Assembly (NCBI RefSeq): GCF_000631985.1
Contig: NZ_JFYN01000002.1
Span: 62,001 to 126,000, forward strand
DNA from: Pseudomonas sp. RIT288
Lineage (GTDB): Bacteria > Pseudomonadota > Gammaproteobacteria > Pseudomonadales > Pseudomonadaceae
DNA: 64,000 nt
Direction: 5' to 3'
The position numbers and the translations under genes were made by a program. Below, piece by piece: positions 42,629-54,104 of this stretch. The notes beneath the pieces are model-generated. The model did no database searches and was not told the origin of the DNA. It was given only the letters and a program-made list of their open reading frames with translations. Every line of letters starts with the position of its first letter. Within the stretch, counting starts at the first letter, position 1.

Positions 42629-42901
42629 TTATGCGTAATTCTTGAGAGATTCCGGAGGAATGAAAGCCTCCAGTTCGTCTTCCACAGCTTCGATAATGCG
42701 CTCGACGTCTGCTGCGTTCATCACCGTGGCACACGGAATGCCGGCGATGGCGATCATGGTTTCGCCGCTGGCACGATCAAACAGACGGGCAATCATGCTG
42801 CCCGGTGCATCCATCGTCGCTTCGAAACCCATGGGATGAAAGTGCCAGCGCATCAGCTGGCACGCGTTGGGAAACGTGACTTTACTGGAGCCTTTGTTCA
42901 T
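42629..42901 (-). CDS. DUF1652 family protein
   Basis: The 90-residue protein shows the DUF1652 pattern of pseudomonads: a short N-terminus, then LMRWHFHPMGFEATMDAPGS, ARLFDRASGETMIAIAGI and a C-terminal helix VERIIEAVEDELEAF. No function is established for the family. It stands alone, convergent with the helicase gene. Confidence 0.85.
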   Translation of the reverse strand: MNKGSSKVTFPNACQLMRWHFHPMGFEATMDAPGSMIARLFDRASGETMIAIAGIPCATVMNAADVERIIEAVEDELEAFIPPESLKNYA

Positions 42902-43164
42902 GTGTTGCCCGCCTTCTTCATCGAGCGCTTCCTTTTGCTCACGTTAGGTGGGAAGAGCCTTCAATGGCTCAACCGGTCAGTGAGGTTAAAAGTAGCATCC
43001 GCATGTGAATTTTCCGTGAGATTTTTCAGTTCATTTTGCGATTGCTGCGCATTTTTTGATGTAAGTCACGCCTCGGTCAGTCATCGTCAAAAGGCCACTA
43101 CGGTTTGCTCGTTGATCGTTTCGTCGAACTTGGGCAAGCTCGGTGCTTTTGCGCCGAGACCTTT

Positions 43165-43980
43165 ATGCACGCCGACGATGATGGGCCAGAACAGACCCCG
43201 GCCACGGCTGCCACGGTCATGCGCTATCACCTGAGCTGGAAACACCGCGACCTGGACAGCGTCATGGCGCTGTATCACCCGGACGTCCAGTACAACGATT
43301 TCTTCCAGAACCGGGTCCTTGGCCTCGACGAATTGCGCGAGTACGTGCGCGTGAGCATGCCGCGAGAATCCGACGAAGCGCTCGAGCATTGCGACCGCAT
43401 CCGCGTGGATGGCAACACCGCGTTCATTCAGTACGAAGTGACCCTGCGTGGCGGTGACGGGTTGGTGTCGTTCCGTTCCAGCGAAGCGATCACGGTCAAG
43501 GACGGGTTGATCTGGCGGGTCAACGAATACGCTTCGCTGGTTCGCGCACAAACCAATGGCGCCGCCGCACCCAGTGAGCGCCCGGCGGTGAGTCGCCTGG
43601 GGTTGTCACCGCGCCAGATCAGTTTCATGGCCGAGGATCTGCAGCAGTACTTCGAACGCCAGCAACCGTATCTCGATCCGGAACTGGACCTGCAACGGGT
43701 GGCGAAGGAGTGCGGCTACAGCCGCAATCAGATTTCCTACCTGCTCAATCAGGTGTTGGGCCAAAGTTTCTATCGCTACGTCAATCAGGCACGCTTGCAG
43801 CACTTGCTCAAGTTGCTGGATCAGGCCACGCCACCGCTGCGTATCGACGAACTGGCGTTTGCCGCCGGTTTCAATTCGCTGTCAGCGTTCTACAGTTGTT
43901 TTCGCCAACACACCGGTCAGTCGCCGAAGGCCTACGCCAAACAAATTTCTTTGCGGGCACGCGCGCAAGACAGCCATTGA
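43165..43980 (+). CDS. AraC-family regulator with SnoaL-like N-terminal domain
   Basis: I placed the start at the ATG at 43,165 because the SnoaL/NTF2-like domain begins soon after (HLSWKHRDLDSVMALYHPDV, AFIQYEVTLRGGDGLVSF). An ATG-less extension to 43,105 has no support. The C-terminus carries the two AraC helix-turn-helix motifs (LQRVAKECGYSRNQISYLLN and IDELAFAAGFNSLSAFYSCF). It starts an apparent unit with the FAD oxidoreductase, cupin and PotF-like genes that follow on the same strand and may regulate them. Confidence 0.88.
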   Translation: MHADDDGPEQTPATAATVMRYHLSWKHRDLDSVMALYHPDVQYNDFFQNRVLGLDELREYVRVSMPRESDEALEHCDRIRVDGNTAFIQYEVTLRGGDGLVSFRSSEAITVKDGLIWRVNEYASLVRAQTNGAAAPSERPAVSRLGLSPRQISFMAEDLQQYFERQQPYLDPELDLQRVAKECGYSRNQISYLLNQVLGQSFYRYVNQARLQHLLKLLDQATPPLRIDELAFAAGFNSLSAFYSCFRQHTGQSPKAYAKQISLRARAQDSH

Positions 43981-44032
43981 AGTCACGCACTAGGATCGAC
44001 GTCATCGAAGGTTTTCAGTGGCGGAGTCTTGC

Positions 44033-45439
44033 ATGCCGGCGTGGCGCACTATCAGTTTGTGGATGGATCAACTCGACGAGCCGCTCACCGCGCGACCGGC
44101 GCTGGAGCAGGATCTGGATGTTGACGTGGCCATCATCGGCGCCGGTTACACCGGGCTGTGGACCGCGTACTACCTGAAAAAGCGCGCGCCGGCTCTGGAT
44201 ATCGCCATCGTCGAGGCGCAAACCGCCGGTTTCGGTGCGTCCGGGCGCAATGGCGGCTGGCTGATGGGCAATCTGCTGGGCGAGGATCGACTGCTCGCCG
44301 GACTCTCGCCACAACAACGTCGCGCATCGTTTGATCTGCTGCACAGCATTCCGGATGAAGTGGAAGTTGTCCTCGAAAGCGAGGGCATCCACTGCGATTA
44401 CCGCAAAGGCGGGGTCCTGTACTGCGCTGCCCGCTACCCGGAGCAGGAAGTCAGCCTGCGCGAATACCTCGACAAACTGCACGCCCAAGGCCTGACCGAC
44501 AACGATTACCGCTGGCTGAACCCCGAGCAACTGGCACAACAGATTCGCGTAGCGAAACCCTACGGCGGCATTTATGCGCCGCACGTGGCGACCATTCACC
44601 CGGCGAAACTGGTGCGCGGTCTGGCGCGTACCGTGCAGAACATGGGTGTGAAGATCTACGAAAACAGCCCCGTAACGCATTGGCAGTCCGGCAGTTTGCG
44701 CACAGCCAAGGCCAGTGTGCGCAGTCGCTGGATTGTGCCGGCGGTCGAAGGTTATGCGGTGACGCTGCCGCCGCTGGGTCGCTATCAGTTGCCGGTGCAA
44801 AGCCTGATTGTCGCCACCGAACCGTTGTCGGCAGCGACTTGGGATGAAATCGGCCTCAACCGTGGCCAGGCGTTCAGCGAGTTCAGCCGTCAGGTCACCT
44901 ATGGCCAGCGCAGTGCCGACAATCGCCTGATCTTCGGCGCCCGCGGCGGTTATCAGTTCGCCGGCAAGTTGCGCCATGACTTCGATCTGACCCGTGATGA
45001 AGTCGAGCTGCGGCGTTATCTGTTCGGCGAGCTGTTCCCGCAGCTGAAAAACGTGCAGATCACCCACGCCTGGGGCGGCAACCTCGGTATGTCGCGGCAC
45101 TTCAAACCGCACATGCTCTGCGATCGCGCCAATGGCATCGCGCTGTCCGGCGGTTATGGCGGGGAGGGTGTGGGTGCCAGCAACCTCGGCGGCCGCACCC
45201 TGGCCGATCTGATTCTTGAGCGTGATACCGAACTGGTGCATCAGCCGTGGGTGCTGCCGGACGGCGGGATCCATGCGCTGCGCGCCTGGGAGCCGGAGCC
45301 GTGCCGCTGGCTCGGTTACAACGCGATCATCAAAAGTTTTGTCCACGAAGACCAGACCCTGGCCAATCCGGCCAGCGCACCGTGGCGGCGCAAGCTGGCC
45401 AGTCAGGTCGCGGGCTTCATGGAAGGTTTCATGCACTAA
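44033..45439 (+). CDS. FAD-dependent amine/amino-acid oxidoreductase (DAO, PuuB/OrdL-like)
   Basis: The 468-residue flavoprotein has an N-terminal dinucleotide fold (VDVAIIGAGYTGLWTAYYL, GAGYTG at 36-41), FGASGRNGGWLMGNLLG, characteristic of PuuB-type oxidases, and a C-terminal SGGYGGEGVGASNLGGRT. PuuB oxidises gamma-glutamylputrescine. With a PotF-like binding gene two places downstream, a polyamine or related amine is the likely substrate. The start at 44,033 has GGAG 9 bp upstream; a GTG at 44,018 is possible. Confidence 0.9.
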   Translation: MPAWRTISLWMDQLDEPLTARPALEQDLDVDVAIIGAGYTGLWTAYYLKKRAPALDIAIVEAQTAGFGASGRNGGWLMGNLLGEDRLLAGLSPQQRRASFDLLHSIPDEVEVVLESEGIHCDYRKGGVLYCAARYPEQEVSLREYLDKLHAQGLTDNDYRWLNPEQLAQQIRVAKPYGGIYAPHVATIHPAKLVRGLARTVQNMGVKIYENSPVTHWQSGSLRTAKASVRSRWIVPAVEGYAVTLPPLGRYQLPVQSLIVATEPLSAATWDEIGLNRGQAFSEFSRQVTYGQRSADNRLIFGARGGYQFAGKLRHDFDLTRDEVELRRYLFGELFPQLKNVQITHAWGGNLGMSRHFKPHMLCDRANGIALSGGYGGEGVGASNLGGRTLADLILERDTELVHQPWVLPDGGIHALRAWEPEPCRWLGYNAIIKSFVHEDQTLANPASAPWRRKLASQVAGFMEGFMH

Positions 45440-45470
45440 CCGCCGTTTTCTTCACAAGACAGGTCCGACC

Positions 45471-45815
45471 ATGAGCATTACGCAGTTCAAGAACACCGCC
45501 AGTCTGCAACTGGACGAATCCAACCCGGTCGCCGTGCCAATCGGCGAGCCGGTCGCGATTGCCTCGACCACCAGCGTCGAGCGCGACGACGGCGTCGAAA
45601 CGGGTGTCTGGGAATGCACCCCGGGGCGTTGGCGCCGGCAGATCACCGCGCAGGAGTTCTGCCATTTCATTTCCGGGCGTTGCACGTTCACCCCGGACGA
45701 CGGCAGCGAAACCCTGCACATACAAGGTGGCGACGCACTGATGTTGCCGGCCAACACGCTCGGCATCTGGGATATCCAGGAGACCGTGCGCAAGACCTAC
45801 GTCCTTATTTTCTGA
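45471..45815 (+). CDS. Cupin domain protein (DUF861/EutQ-like)
   Basis: The 114-residue single-domain cupin has VWECTPGRWRRQITAQEFCH, HFISGRCTFTPDDG and HIQGGDALMLPANTLG, matching the small cupins often encoded next to FAD-dependent amine oxidases. A catalytic role is not established for the family. The gene begins 31 bp after the oxidoreductase stop codon. Confidence 0.9.
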   Translation: MSITQFKNTASLQLDESNPVAVPIGEPVAIASTTSVERDDGVETGVWECTPGRWRRQITAQEFCHFISGRCTFTPDDGSETLHIQGGDALMLPANTLGIWDIQETVRKTYVLIF

Positions 45816-45831
45816 TTGTTTGATCTTTTGA

Positions 45832-46956
<1,125 letters not shown>

Positions 46957-46971
46957 GCCAACCCCAAACCC

Positions 46972-47051
46972 TGTAGGAGCTGCCGCAGGCTGCGATCTTT
47001 TGATCTTGAAATCAAAAGATCGCAGCCTCGTTCCACTCGTCAGCTCCTACA
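46972..47051. repeat. REPIN (TGTAGGAGCTGCCG family)
   Basis: TGTAGGAGCTGCCGCAGGCT at the left and its degenerate complement (AGCTCCTACAG) at the right surround the palindrome GATCTTTTGATC...GATCAAAAGATC. The family recurs at 54,105, 54,187 and 57,248. Confidence 0.85.
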
Positions 47052-47412
47052 GCGACAGGGGTATCAGGCGTTATTAAATAGTTGATATCAATACACTGGC
47101 ATCGCACTAGTGGAGTGCAGGAAAGTGAGACGTGGCCATCAAAAAACAACTTACCAATATTTAATATTTAAATAGAAAATCGTCAGACAATTGGGCGATG
47201 CGTAACCCGTTAAAACAATCTTTCGACTCCGCGAGCTTTGTTTACGGCAGTTTTGCGGAACAGTGCAATTTGATCTAAAAAAAACGCTAGACGACAGATT
47301 TCAAATTGTGTCAGGTTTCTGATGCCTTCATTGGGCGAGTGATAGGACGATCTCGCCAGGGATTGTCGCTATCTGACAAAAACTGTTCCATTGCTAACAA
47401 GGAAGTGTGTTT
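47052..47412 (+). promoter_or_regulatory. AT-rich leader region of aprA
   Basis: These 360 bp between the REPIN and aprA hold no gene. They include an AT-rich tract (47,130-47,300) and an AAGGA ribosome site at about 47,400. I see no clear sigma-70 consensus. Exoprotease genes of this type are usually controlled post-transcriptionally by Gac/Rsm, but I do not see an unambiguous RsmA hairpin. Confidence 0.4.
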
Positions 47413-48876
47413 ATGTCGAAAGTAAAAGCTAACGCTATTGATACCAGCGCAGACACATTCGTGCCTGTCGGCGCAGTGCAATCTCTGGCTGCAACCAGCT
47501 CCGCCTGGAACCAGATCAATAGCTTCAGCCATCAATACGACCGTGGCGGCAACCTCACGGTCAATGGCAAACCCTCCTTCTCGGTGGATCAAGCCGCCAC
47601 TCAACTGTTGCGCGACGGTGCCTCCTGGCACGACCTCGACAACAGCGGCAAGATCGAACTGACCTACACCTTTCTGACCGCTAAAACCGCTAACTTCAGC
47701 GGCCTGGGCGTCACTGGTTTCAGTCAGTTCAGTGCCCTGCAAAAAGCCCAGGCCGTGCTCGCCATGCAATCCTGGGCGGATGTCGCCAACGTTACATTCA
47801 CTGAAGCTTCCCGTGGTGGCGACGGTCATATGACCTTCGGTAACTACAGCGGTGGCCAGGAAGGCGCGGCGGCATTTGCGTTCCTGCCAGGCACCGAGCC
47901 AGGCTATGACGGTCAGTCCTGGTACCTGACCGGCAGTGGCTATGACGTCAACAAAACCCCGGGCCTGAACAATTACGGGCGTCAGACCCTGACCCACGAA
48001 ATCGGTCACACCCTGGGCCTGTCTCACCCCGGCGACTACAACGCCGGCGAAGGCAACCCGACTTACAAGGATGCTTCCTACGGGCAAGACACCCGCGGTT
48101 ACAGCCTTATGAGTTACTGGAGTGAAAGCAACACCGCACAGAACTTCAGCAAGGGCGGTGTGGAAGCTTATGCCTCCGGCCCGCTGATGGATGACATCGC
48201 CGCCATCCAGAAGCTGTACGGCGCCAACCTGAACACCCGTACCGGTGACACCACCTACGGCTTCAACTCCAACGCCGGTCGCGATTTCCTCAGCGCCTCG
48301 TCGTCGAGCGACAAGCTGGTGTTCTCGGTGTGGGATGCGGGCGGCAAGGACACCTTCGACTTCTCGGGTTTCACCCAGAACCAGAAGATCAACCTCAATG
48401 AAGCCTCGTTCTCCGACGTAGGTGGCATGATCGGTAACGTGTCCATCGCCAAGGGCGTGACCATCGAGAACGCCATCGGCGGTTCGGGCAACGACCTGCT
48501 GATCGGTAACAGTGGGTCCAACGAGCTGAAGGGCGGTGCCGGCAACGACATCATCTACGGCGCCGGTGGTGCGGACAAACTGTGGGGCGGTTCGGGTTCG
48601 GACACTTTCGTGTTCGCGTCCAGCTCCGACTCCAAGCCGGGTGCAATCGATCAGATCCTCGATTTCGTCAGCGGTCTGGACAAAATCGACCTGAGCGCCA
48701 TCACCAATGGTGCCGGCCTGCACTTTGTCAGCAGCTTCACCGGTTCGGCCGGCGACGCGATCCTGACTTCGTCGGGCGGCAACAGCCTGTTGTCGGTGGA
48801 CTTCTCCGGGCACGGCGTGGCGGACTTCCAGGTCAGCACCGTCGGCCAGGCGGCGACCAGCGACATCGTAGCGTGA
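47413..48876 (+). CDS. aprA: Serralysin-type alkaline metalloprotease (AprA/AprX)
   Basis: The 487-residue secreted metzincin has no N-terminal signal peptide, as usual for type I secretion substrates. The zinc site is [16 protein letters not shown] (His195, His199, His205, Glu196) with the Met-turn SLMSYW (231-236). RTX calcium repeats follow ([28 protein letters not shown]), and the C-terminus is the secretion signal ending in VA. The start is the ATG at 47,413 with AAGGA upstream. Its inhibitor and dedicated exporter follow. Confidence 0.97.
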   Translation: MSKVKANAIDTSADTFVPVGAVQSLAATSSAWNQINSFSHQYDRGGNLTVNGKPSFSVDQAATQLLRDGASWHDLDNSGKIELTYTFLTAKTANFSGLGVTGFSQFSALQKAQAVLAMQSWADVANVTFTEASRGGDGHMTFGNYSGGQEGAAAFAFLPGTEPGYDGQSWYLTGSGYDVNKTPGLNNYGRQTLTHEIGHTLGLSHPGDYNAGEGNPTYKDASYGQDTRGYSLMSYWSESNTAQNFSKGGVEAYASGPLMDDIAAIQKLYGANLNTRTGDTTYGFNSNAGRDFLSASSSSDKLVFSVWDAGGKDTFDFSGFTQNQKINLNEASFSDVGGMIGNVSIAKGVTIENAIGGSGNDLLIGNSGSNELKGGAGNDIIYGAGGADKLWGGSGSDTFVFASSSDSKPGAIDQILDFVSGLDKIDLSAITNGAGLHFVSSFTGSAGDAILTSSGGNSLLSVDFSGHGVADFQVSTVGQAATSDIVA

Positions 48877-48885
48877 TGTGAAACG

Positions 48886-48916
48886 AGAAAGCGGCGCTTG
48901 ATGCGCCGCTTTCTTT
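48886..48916 (+). terminator. Terminator after aprA
   Basis: AGAAAGCGGCGC (48,886-48,897) and GCGCCGCTTTCT (48,903-48,914) form a perfect 12-bp stem with loop ttgat. It lies between the protease gene and its inhibitor/exporter genes and may reduce, not abolish, read-through. Confidence 0.85.
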
Positions 48917-48969
48917 ACTTGCATCGTGTTGATTGCTAGGCAAGGCTACGTGCCGGAGCGAATTTTCTG

Positions 48970-49398
48970 ATGATCTGTAAAGTTTTTACCTACAAGGCAA
49001 TGGCGTGGCTTTCGGCGGCGTTCATCATGATTTCTGGAGAAACAACCATGGCAAGCAGCCTCAGACTTGAAGATCCATCGGTGTTTGTCGGGCAATGGCA
49101 GGCCACTCTGGCTGCGGCCAAAGACACCGCAGAGGCGCAGGCATTGCAGGACAAACCGTCGAACACCTGCCTGATCGATCTTGAAGCTAACCAGACGCTG
49201 GGCAAGGGCGCCGAATGCCTGGGGGCATGGCTTGAACAAGCGCCGATCGGCTGGTTTCCGGATCCTGACGGCCTGTCGATTACCGGCAAGGAAGGTTCAA
49301 GAATCCAGTTCTTCAGCCGACAAAGTGATGAGCTTTATCTGAGCACTTTGAAGTCGGGGTTGGTGATTACGCTAACGCGCCATACGCCGCAGTCATGA
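48970..49398 (+). CDS. aprI: Alkaline protease inhibitor (AprI/Inh)
   Basis: The 142-residue precursor has a signal peptide (about 1-30) and then SLRLEDPSVFVGQWQATLAA, the inhibitory N-terminal strand region of Inh proteins. A disulphide pair (Cys in SNTCLIDL and GAECLGAW) supports the beta-barrel fold. It acts in the periplasm to block protease that fails to be secreted. It lies between aprA and aprD, as in other fluorescent pseudomonads. Confidence 0.93.
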   Translation: MICKVFTYKAMAWLSAAFIMISGETTMASSLRLEDPSVFVGQWQATLAAAKDTAEAQALQDKPSNTCLIDLEANQTLGKGAECLGAWLEQAPIGWFPDPDGLSITGKEGSRIQFFSRQSDELYLSTLKSGLVITLTRHTPQS

Positions 49399-49603
49399 AC
49401 AGCGGGATCGACTGAGCAGTTGAATATAAGGTTCGATGTTGCAGTTATAAGCAAAATATCAATACAGCGAGTGACCGTATGAATAACGGAAGTTGTTATT
49501 GAAGTGTAAATGCAAGTTGCAAGAACCCGTCCGGTGTGCGCACGGATAATTATTGGAAGCGACTCGCCAAAGAATGGCGGGGAAATTATTGCAGGAATAA
49601 TCA

Positions 49604-51379
49604 ATGAAGATGGCGAAGGCCCCAGCCACCGCTCCCTTATTCAAGGCTTTGGGTGACTATAAAAGCATTCTGATCAGCGTCGGATGCTTTACCGCACTGA
49701 TTAACGTGCTGATGCTGGTGCCCTCCATTTATATGCTGCAGGTCTATGACCGCGTGCTGTCTTCGCAGAACGAAACCACCCTGGCGATGCTGTCCTTGAT
49801 GGTCGTCGGGTTCTTCGCATTCATCGGGATGCTGGAAGTGGTGCGCAGTTTCATCGTGATCCGCATCGGCAGCCAACTGGAGCGCCGCTTCAACCTGCGG
49901 GTGTATCAGGCGGCATTCGAGCGCAACCTGTTCAAGGGCGAGGGCAACGCCGGGCAATCGCTGGGCGACCTGACCCACATTCGGCAATTTGTCACCGGGC
50001 CGGCCCTGTTCGCGTTTTTCGACGCGCCATGGTTCCCGGTCTATCTGTTTGTCATCTACCTGTTCAACGTGTGGCTGGGCGTGCTCGCCACGGCCGGTGC
50101 GCTGCTGCTGATCGCTTTGGCATGCCTCAACGAATACATGACCAAGAAACCGCTGGGCGAAGCGGCCGGTTACTCGCAGAAGTCCAGCCAACTGGCGACC
50201 AGCCACCTGCACAATGCGGAAACCATTCAGGCCATGGGCATGCTCGGCGCGTTGCGCAAGCGCTGGTTCGGTGTGCACTCGCGGTTCCTCGGCCTGCAGA
50301 ATCAGGCCAGCGACACCGGTGCGGTGATCAGTTCGATCAGTAAGACCCTGCGCCTGTGCCTGCAATCGCTGGTGCTGGGCCTCGGTGCGTTGCTGGTGAT
50401 CAAGGGTGACATGACTGCCGGGATGATGATCGCCGGTTCGATCCTGATGGGCCGCGTGCTGAGCCCGATCGACCAGTTGATCGCCGTGTGGAAACAGTGG
50501 AGCGGGGCGAAGCTGGCCTATCGTCGTCTGGACTCTTTGCTGCAGGCGTTCCCGCCGAGTGACGACGCCATGGCGCTGCCAGCGCCAAAAGGCCAGATTG
50601 CCTTTGAGCAAGTCAGCGCCGGCCCTCCGGGGCAACGCGCGGCGACCCTGCACATGGTCAACTTCGCGATTGGCGCGGGCGAAGTGCTGGGCGTGCTCGG
50701 TGCTTCCGGGTCCGGCAAGTCGACTCTGGCCCGAGTGTTGGTCGGCGTGTGGCCGACCCTCGGCGGCACCGTGCGCCTGGACGGTGCGGACATCCATCGC
50801 TGGAACCGCGACGAGCTCGGCCCGTACATCGGTTACCTGCCTCAGGACATCGAGCTGTTCAGCGGCAGCATCGCCGAGAACATCGCCCGTTTCAGCGAGG
50901 CCAATCCGCAAAAGGTCGTGGCGGCTGCGCAACAGGCTGGCGTGCACGAGATGATTCTGCGTATGCCACAAGGCTACGACACGCAACTGGGCGAGGACGG
51001 CAGTGGCCTGTCCGGCGGCCAGAAGCAGCGGGTGGCACTGGCTCGCGCCATGTATGGCGATCCGAGCCTGGTGGTGCTCGATGAGCCGAACTCCAACCTC
51101 GATACCGTCGGTGAAGCCGCGCTGGCCAGTGCCATCGCCCAGCTCAAGGCCAAGGGCACCACCGTGGTGCTGGTCACGCACCGCTCTTCGGTACTGGCCC
51201 AGGCCGACAAGTTGCTGGTGCTCAACGACGGTCGTTTGCAGGCATTCGGCAACAGTCAGGATGTACTCAAGGCGCTGTCCGGCGCCCAGGAACAACAACG
51301 GGAAAAATCTGCGCAGGCACCGGGCGGGCTCAGCATGAGCCGGCAGTACCAGCCCACGACAAGGAATTCGGGTGTATGA
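49604..51379 (+). CDS. aprD: Type I secretion ABC transporter ATPase AprD
   Basis: The 591-residue protein has an N-terminal membrane domain with about six helices. Its ATPase domain has Walker A GASGSGKST (about 366-374), signature LSGGQKQR (about 469) and Walker B VVLDEPNSNLD (about 489). It drives export of the metalloprotease and the RTX lipases. The next gene overlaps by 4 bp (ATGA). The ATG at 49,604 is preceded by a GCAGGAATAA ribosome site. Confidence 0.96.
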   Translation: MKMAKAPATAPLFKALGDYKSILISVGCFTALINVLMLVPSIYMLQVYDRVLSSQNETTLAMLSLMVVGFFAFIGMLEVVRSFIVIRIGSQLERRFNLRVYQAAFERNLFKGEGNAGQSLGDLTHIRQFVTGPALFAFFDAPWFPVYLFVIYLFNVWLGVLATAGALLLIALACLNEYMTKKPLGEAAGYSQKSSQLATSHLHNAETIQAMGMLGALRKRWFGVHSRFLGLQNQASDTGAVISSISKTLRLCLQSLVLGLGALLVIKGDMTAGMMIAGSILMGRVLSPIDQLIAVWKQWSGAKLAYRRLDSLLQAFPPSDDAMALPAPKGQIAFEQVSAGPPGQRAATLHMVNFAIGAGEVLGVLGASGSGKSTLARVLVGVWPTLGGTVRLDGADIHRWNRDELGPYIGYLPQDIELFSGSIAENIARFSEANPQKVVAAAQQAGVHEMILRMPQGYDTQLGEDGSGLSGGQKQRVALARAMYGDPSLVVLDEPNSNLDTVGEAALASAIAQLKAKGTTVVLVTHRSSVLAQADKLLVLNDGRLQAFGNSQDVLKALSGAQEQQREKSAQAPGGLSMSRQYQPTTRNSGV

Positions 51380-52725
51380 GCAGCGCCAGCATGAACACTG
51401 AAAACGAAGCCTCCATGGAACACGCGTACATCACCGAGCGTCCCGAGCGCGATGCGAAATTCTTCGCGCGCATGGGCTGGATTCTGGCCATCGTTGGCGC
51501 CGGCAGTTTCTTCACCTGGGCCGCACTGGCGCCGCTGGATCAAGGCATCCCGGTGCAGGGCACGGTGGTGGTCTCGGGCAAGCGCAAAGCTGTGCAGTCG
51601 ATGAGCAGCGGCGTGGTCAGCCGGATCCTGGTGCGCGAAGGCGAGATCGTCAAACAGGGCCAGCCGCTGTTCCGCCTCGATCAGACCCAGGTCGCCGCTG
51701 ACGTGCAGTCGTTGCAGGCGCAATACCGCATGGCCTGGGCCAGCCTCGCACGCTGGCAGGCGGAGCGCGACAACCTCAAAGAGATCACCTTTCCTGCTGA
51801 ACTGAGCAACGACCCGGATCCGCGTCTGGCGCTGGTCCTTGAAGGCCAGCGTCAACTGTTCAGCAGCCGTCGCGAAGCGTTCTACCGCGAGCAGGCCGGT
51901 CTTCGCGCCAGCATCGAAGGCGCCACCGCGCAACTGGCGGGCATGCGTCGCGCCCGTACCGACCTCAATGCCCAGGCCGATTCACTGCAACAGCAGCTGA
52001 GCAACCTGCAACCGCTGGCGGACAATGGCTACATCCCGCGCAACCGCTTGATGGAGTACCAGCGGCAGCTGTCGCAAGTGCAGCAGCAACTGGCCGAGAA
52101 CACCGGTGAAAGCGGCCGGGTGGAGCAGGGCATCCTCGAATCGCGCCTGAAACTGCAACAGCATGGCGAGGAATACCAGAAGGAAGTGCGCACGCAACTG
52201 GCCGACGCGCAGCTCAAAAGCGTGACCCTGTCCGAGCAACTGACTTCGGCCGGTTTCGACCTGCAACACAGCGAGATCCTCGCCACCGCCGATGGCGTGG
52301 CGGTCAACCTTGGCGTGCACACCGAAGGCGCCGTGGTGCGTCAGGGCGAAACCCTGCTGGAGATCGTCCCGCAAGGCACCACCTTGGAAGTCGAAGGGCA
52401 CTTGCCGATCAACCTGATCGACAAGGTCGGCACGCATCTGCCGGTCGATATCCTGTTCACCGCGTTCAACCAGAGCAAGACCCCGCGTGTACCGGGTGAG
52501 GTCAGCCTGATTTCCGCCGACCAGATGGTCGACGAGAAAACCGGCGTGCCGTACTACGTGTTGCGCAGCAGCGTCAGTGATCAGGCGATGGAAAAACTCC
52601 ATGGCCTGGTGATCAAGCCCGGTATGCCGGCGGAAATGTTCGTGCGCACCGGCGAACGTTCACTGCTCAATTACCTGTTCAAACCATTGCTCGATCGCGC
52701 TGGCTCTGCGTTGACTGAAGAATAA
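51376..52725 (+). CDS. aprE: Type I secretion membrane-fusion protein AprE
   Basis: The 449-residue HlyD/PrtE-family protein has a short cytoplasmic N-terminus, a membrane segment (about 36-56, GWILAIVGAGSFFTWAAL), a long coiled-coil and lipoyl-like flanks (GVVSRILVREGEIVKQGQPL). The C-terminal beta-domain ends before the aprF start. It connects AprD to the outer-membrane channel. Confidence 0.96.
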   Translation: MSSASMNTENEASMEHAYITERPERDAKFFARMGWILAIVGAGSFFTWAALAPLDQGIPVQGTVVVSGKRKAVQSMSSGVVSRILVREGEIVKQGQPLFRLDQTQVAADVQSLQAQYRMAWASLARWQAERDNLKEITFPAELSNDPDPRLALVLEGQRQLFSSRREAFYREQAGLRASIEGATAQLAGMRRARTDLNAQADSLQQQLSNLQPLADNGYIPRNRLMEYQRQLSQVQQQLAENTGESGRVEQGILESRLKLQQHGEEYQKEVRTQLADAQLKSVTLSEQLTSAGFDLQHSEILATADGVAVNLGVHTEGAVVRQGETLLEIVPQGTTLEVEGHLPINLIDKVGTHLPVDILFTAFNQSKTPRVPGEVSLISADQMVDEKTGVPYYVLRSSVSDQAMEKLHGLVIKPGMPAEMFVRTGERSLLNYLFKPLLDRAGSALTEE

Positions 52726-52739
52726 GGATGTTCGGCTGT

Positions 52740-54092
52740 ATGAATAAGCTTTCGATGTTGGGAGCAGCGTTCGCGCTGCTCGCAGGAAACAGCGCGCTGG
52801 CGGCCATGGGGCCATTCGAGGTCTACGAACAGGCATTGCGCAACGATCCGGTGTTCCTCGGCGCGATCAAGGAGCGCGACGCGGGCCTGGAAAACCGCAT
52901 CATCGGCCGTGCCGGGCTGTTGCCGAGACTGGGTTACAACTACAACCGCGGTCACAACACCTCGAAAGCCACGCAACTGACCGCTCGTGGCAACCTGACC
53001 GAAGACCGCAACTACAACAGCTATGGCTCGACCCTGACTTTGCAGCAACCGTTGCTCGACTACGAAGCTTACGCGGCGTATCGCAAAGGCGTGGCGCAGT
53101 CGCTGTTCGCCGACGAGGCGTTTCGCGGCAAGAGTCAGGAATTGCTGGTACGGGTGCTGGACAACTACACCAAAGCCTTGTTCGCCCAGGATCAGATCGA
53201 CATCGCCCAGGCCAAGAAGAAGGCCTATGAACAGCAGTTCCAGCAGAACGAACACATGTTCAAGCAGGGCGAGGGCACCCGCACCGACATTCTGGAAGCC
53301 GAGTCGCGCTATGAGCTGGCGACCGCCGAAGAGATCGAGGCGCGCAACGAGCAGGACGCGGCGCTGCGCGAGTTGGGCGCGCTGGTCGGCGTGCAGACGG
53401 TGGATATCAGCGAGCTGGCGCCACTGGATCAGAATTTCCAGACCTTCGCGCTGATGCCGGCCAACTACGACACCTGGCATGAGCTGGCGATCAGCAACAA
53501 CCCTAATCTGGCGTCGCAACGCCAGGCGGTGGAAGTGGCAAAGTACGAAGTCGAGCGCAACCGCGCCGGGCACCTGCCTAAAGTCAGTGCCTATGCCTCG
53601 ATCCGCAAGACTGAATCGGACAGCGGCAACACCTATAACCAGCGCTATGACACCAACACCATCGGTTTTGAAGTCAACGTTCCACTGTATGCCGGTGGCG
53701 GGGTTTCGGCCTCGACCCGTCAGGCCAGCCGCACCATGGAGCAGGCGGAATACGAACTCGATGGCAAGACCCGCGAGACGCTGATCGAACTGCGCCGCCA
53801 GTTCAGCGCCTGCCTGTCGGGCGTCAACAAACTGCGCGCCTATCAGAAGGCGCTGGCTTCGGCTGAAGCGCTGGTGGTGTCGACCAAGCAAAGCATTCTC
53901 GGTGGTGAGCGGACTAACCTCGATGCGCTGAACGCCGAACAGCAACTGTTTACCACCCGCCGCGATCTGGCCCAGGCGCGCTACGACTACTTGATGGCCT
54001 GGACCAAGCTGCATTACTACGCGGGGACATTGAACGAACAGGATCTGGCGCGGGTGGATGAGGCGTTCGGACAAGGCCCGAAAACTCAATAG
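52740..54092 (+). CDS. aprF: Outer-membrane channel AprF (TolC family)
   Basis: The roughly 450-residue TolC-like factor has a signal peptide (MNKLSMLGAAFALLAGNSALA, then AMGPFEVYEQALRNDP). Repeated helical pairs (LRNDPVFLGAIKERDAGLEN, NPNLASQRQAVEVAKYEVER) form the periplasmic tunnel. I chose the second ATG (52,740), with AGGA about 11 bp upstream. An ATG at 52,728 would add four residues. It ends the aprDEF unit. Confidence 0.95.
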   Translation: MNKLSMLGAAFALLAGNSALAAMGPFEVYEQALRNDPVFLGAIKERDAGLENRIIGRAGLLPRLGYNYNRGHNTSKATQLTARGNLTEDRNYNSYGSTLTLQQPLLDYEAYAAYRKGVAQSLFADEAFRGKSQELLVRVLDNYTKALFAQDQIDIAQAKKKAYEQQFQQNEHMFKQGEGTRTDILEAESRYELATAEEIEARNEQDAALRELGALVGVQTVDISELAPLDQNFQTFALMPANYDTWHELAISNNPNLASQRQAVEVAKYEVERNRAGHLPKVSAYASIRKTESDSGNTYNQRYDTNTIGFEVNVPLYAGGGVSASTRQASRTMEQAEYELDGKTRETLIELRRQFSACLSGVNKLRAYQKALASAEALVVSTKQSILGGERTNLDALNAEQQLFTTRRDLAQARYDYLMAWTKLHYYAGTLNEQDLARVDEAFGQGPKTQ

Positions 54093-54104
54093 CACTGAAA
54101 ATCC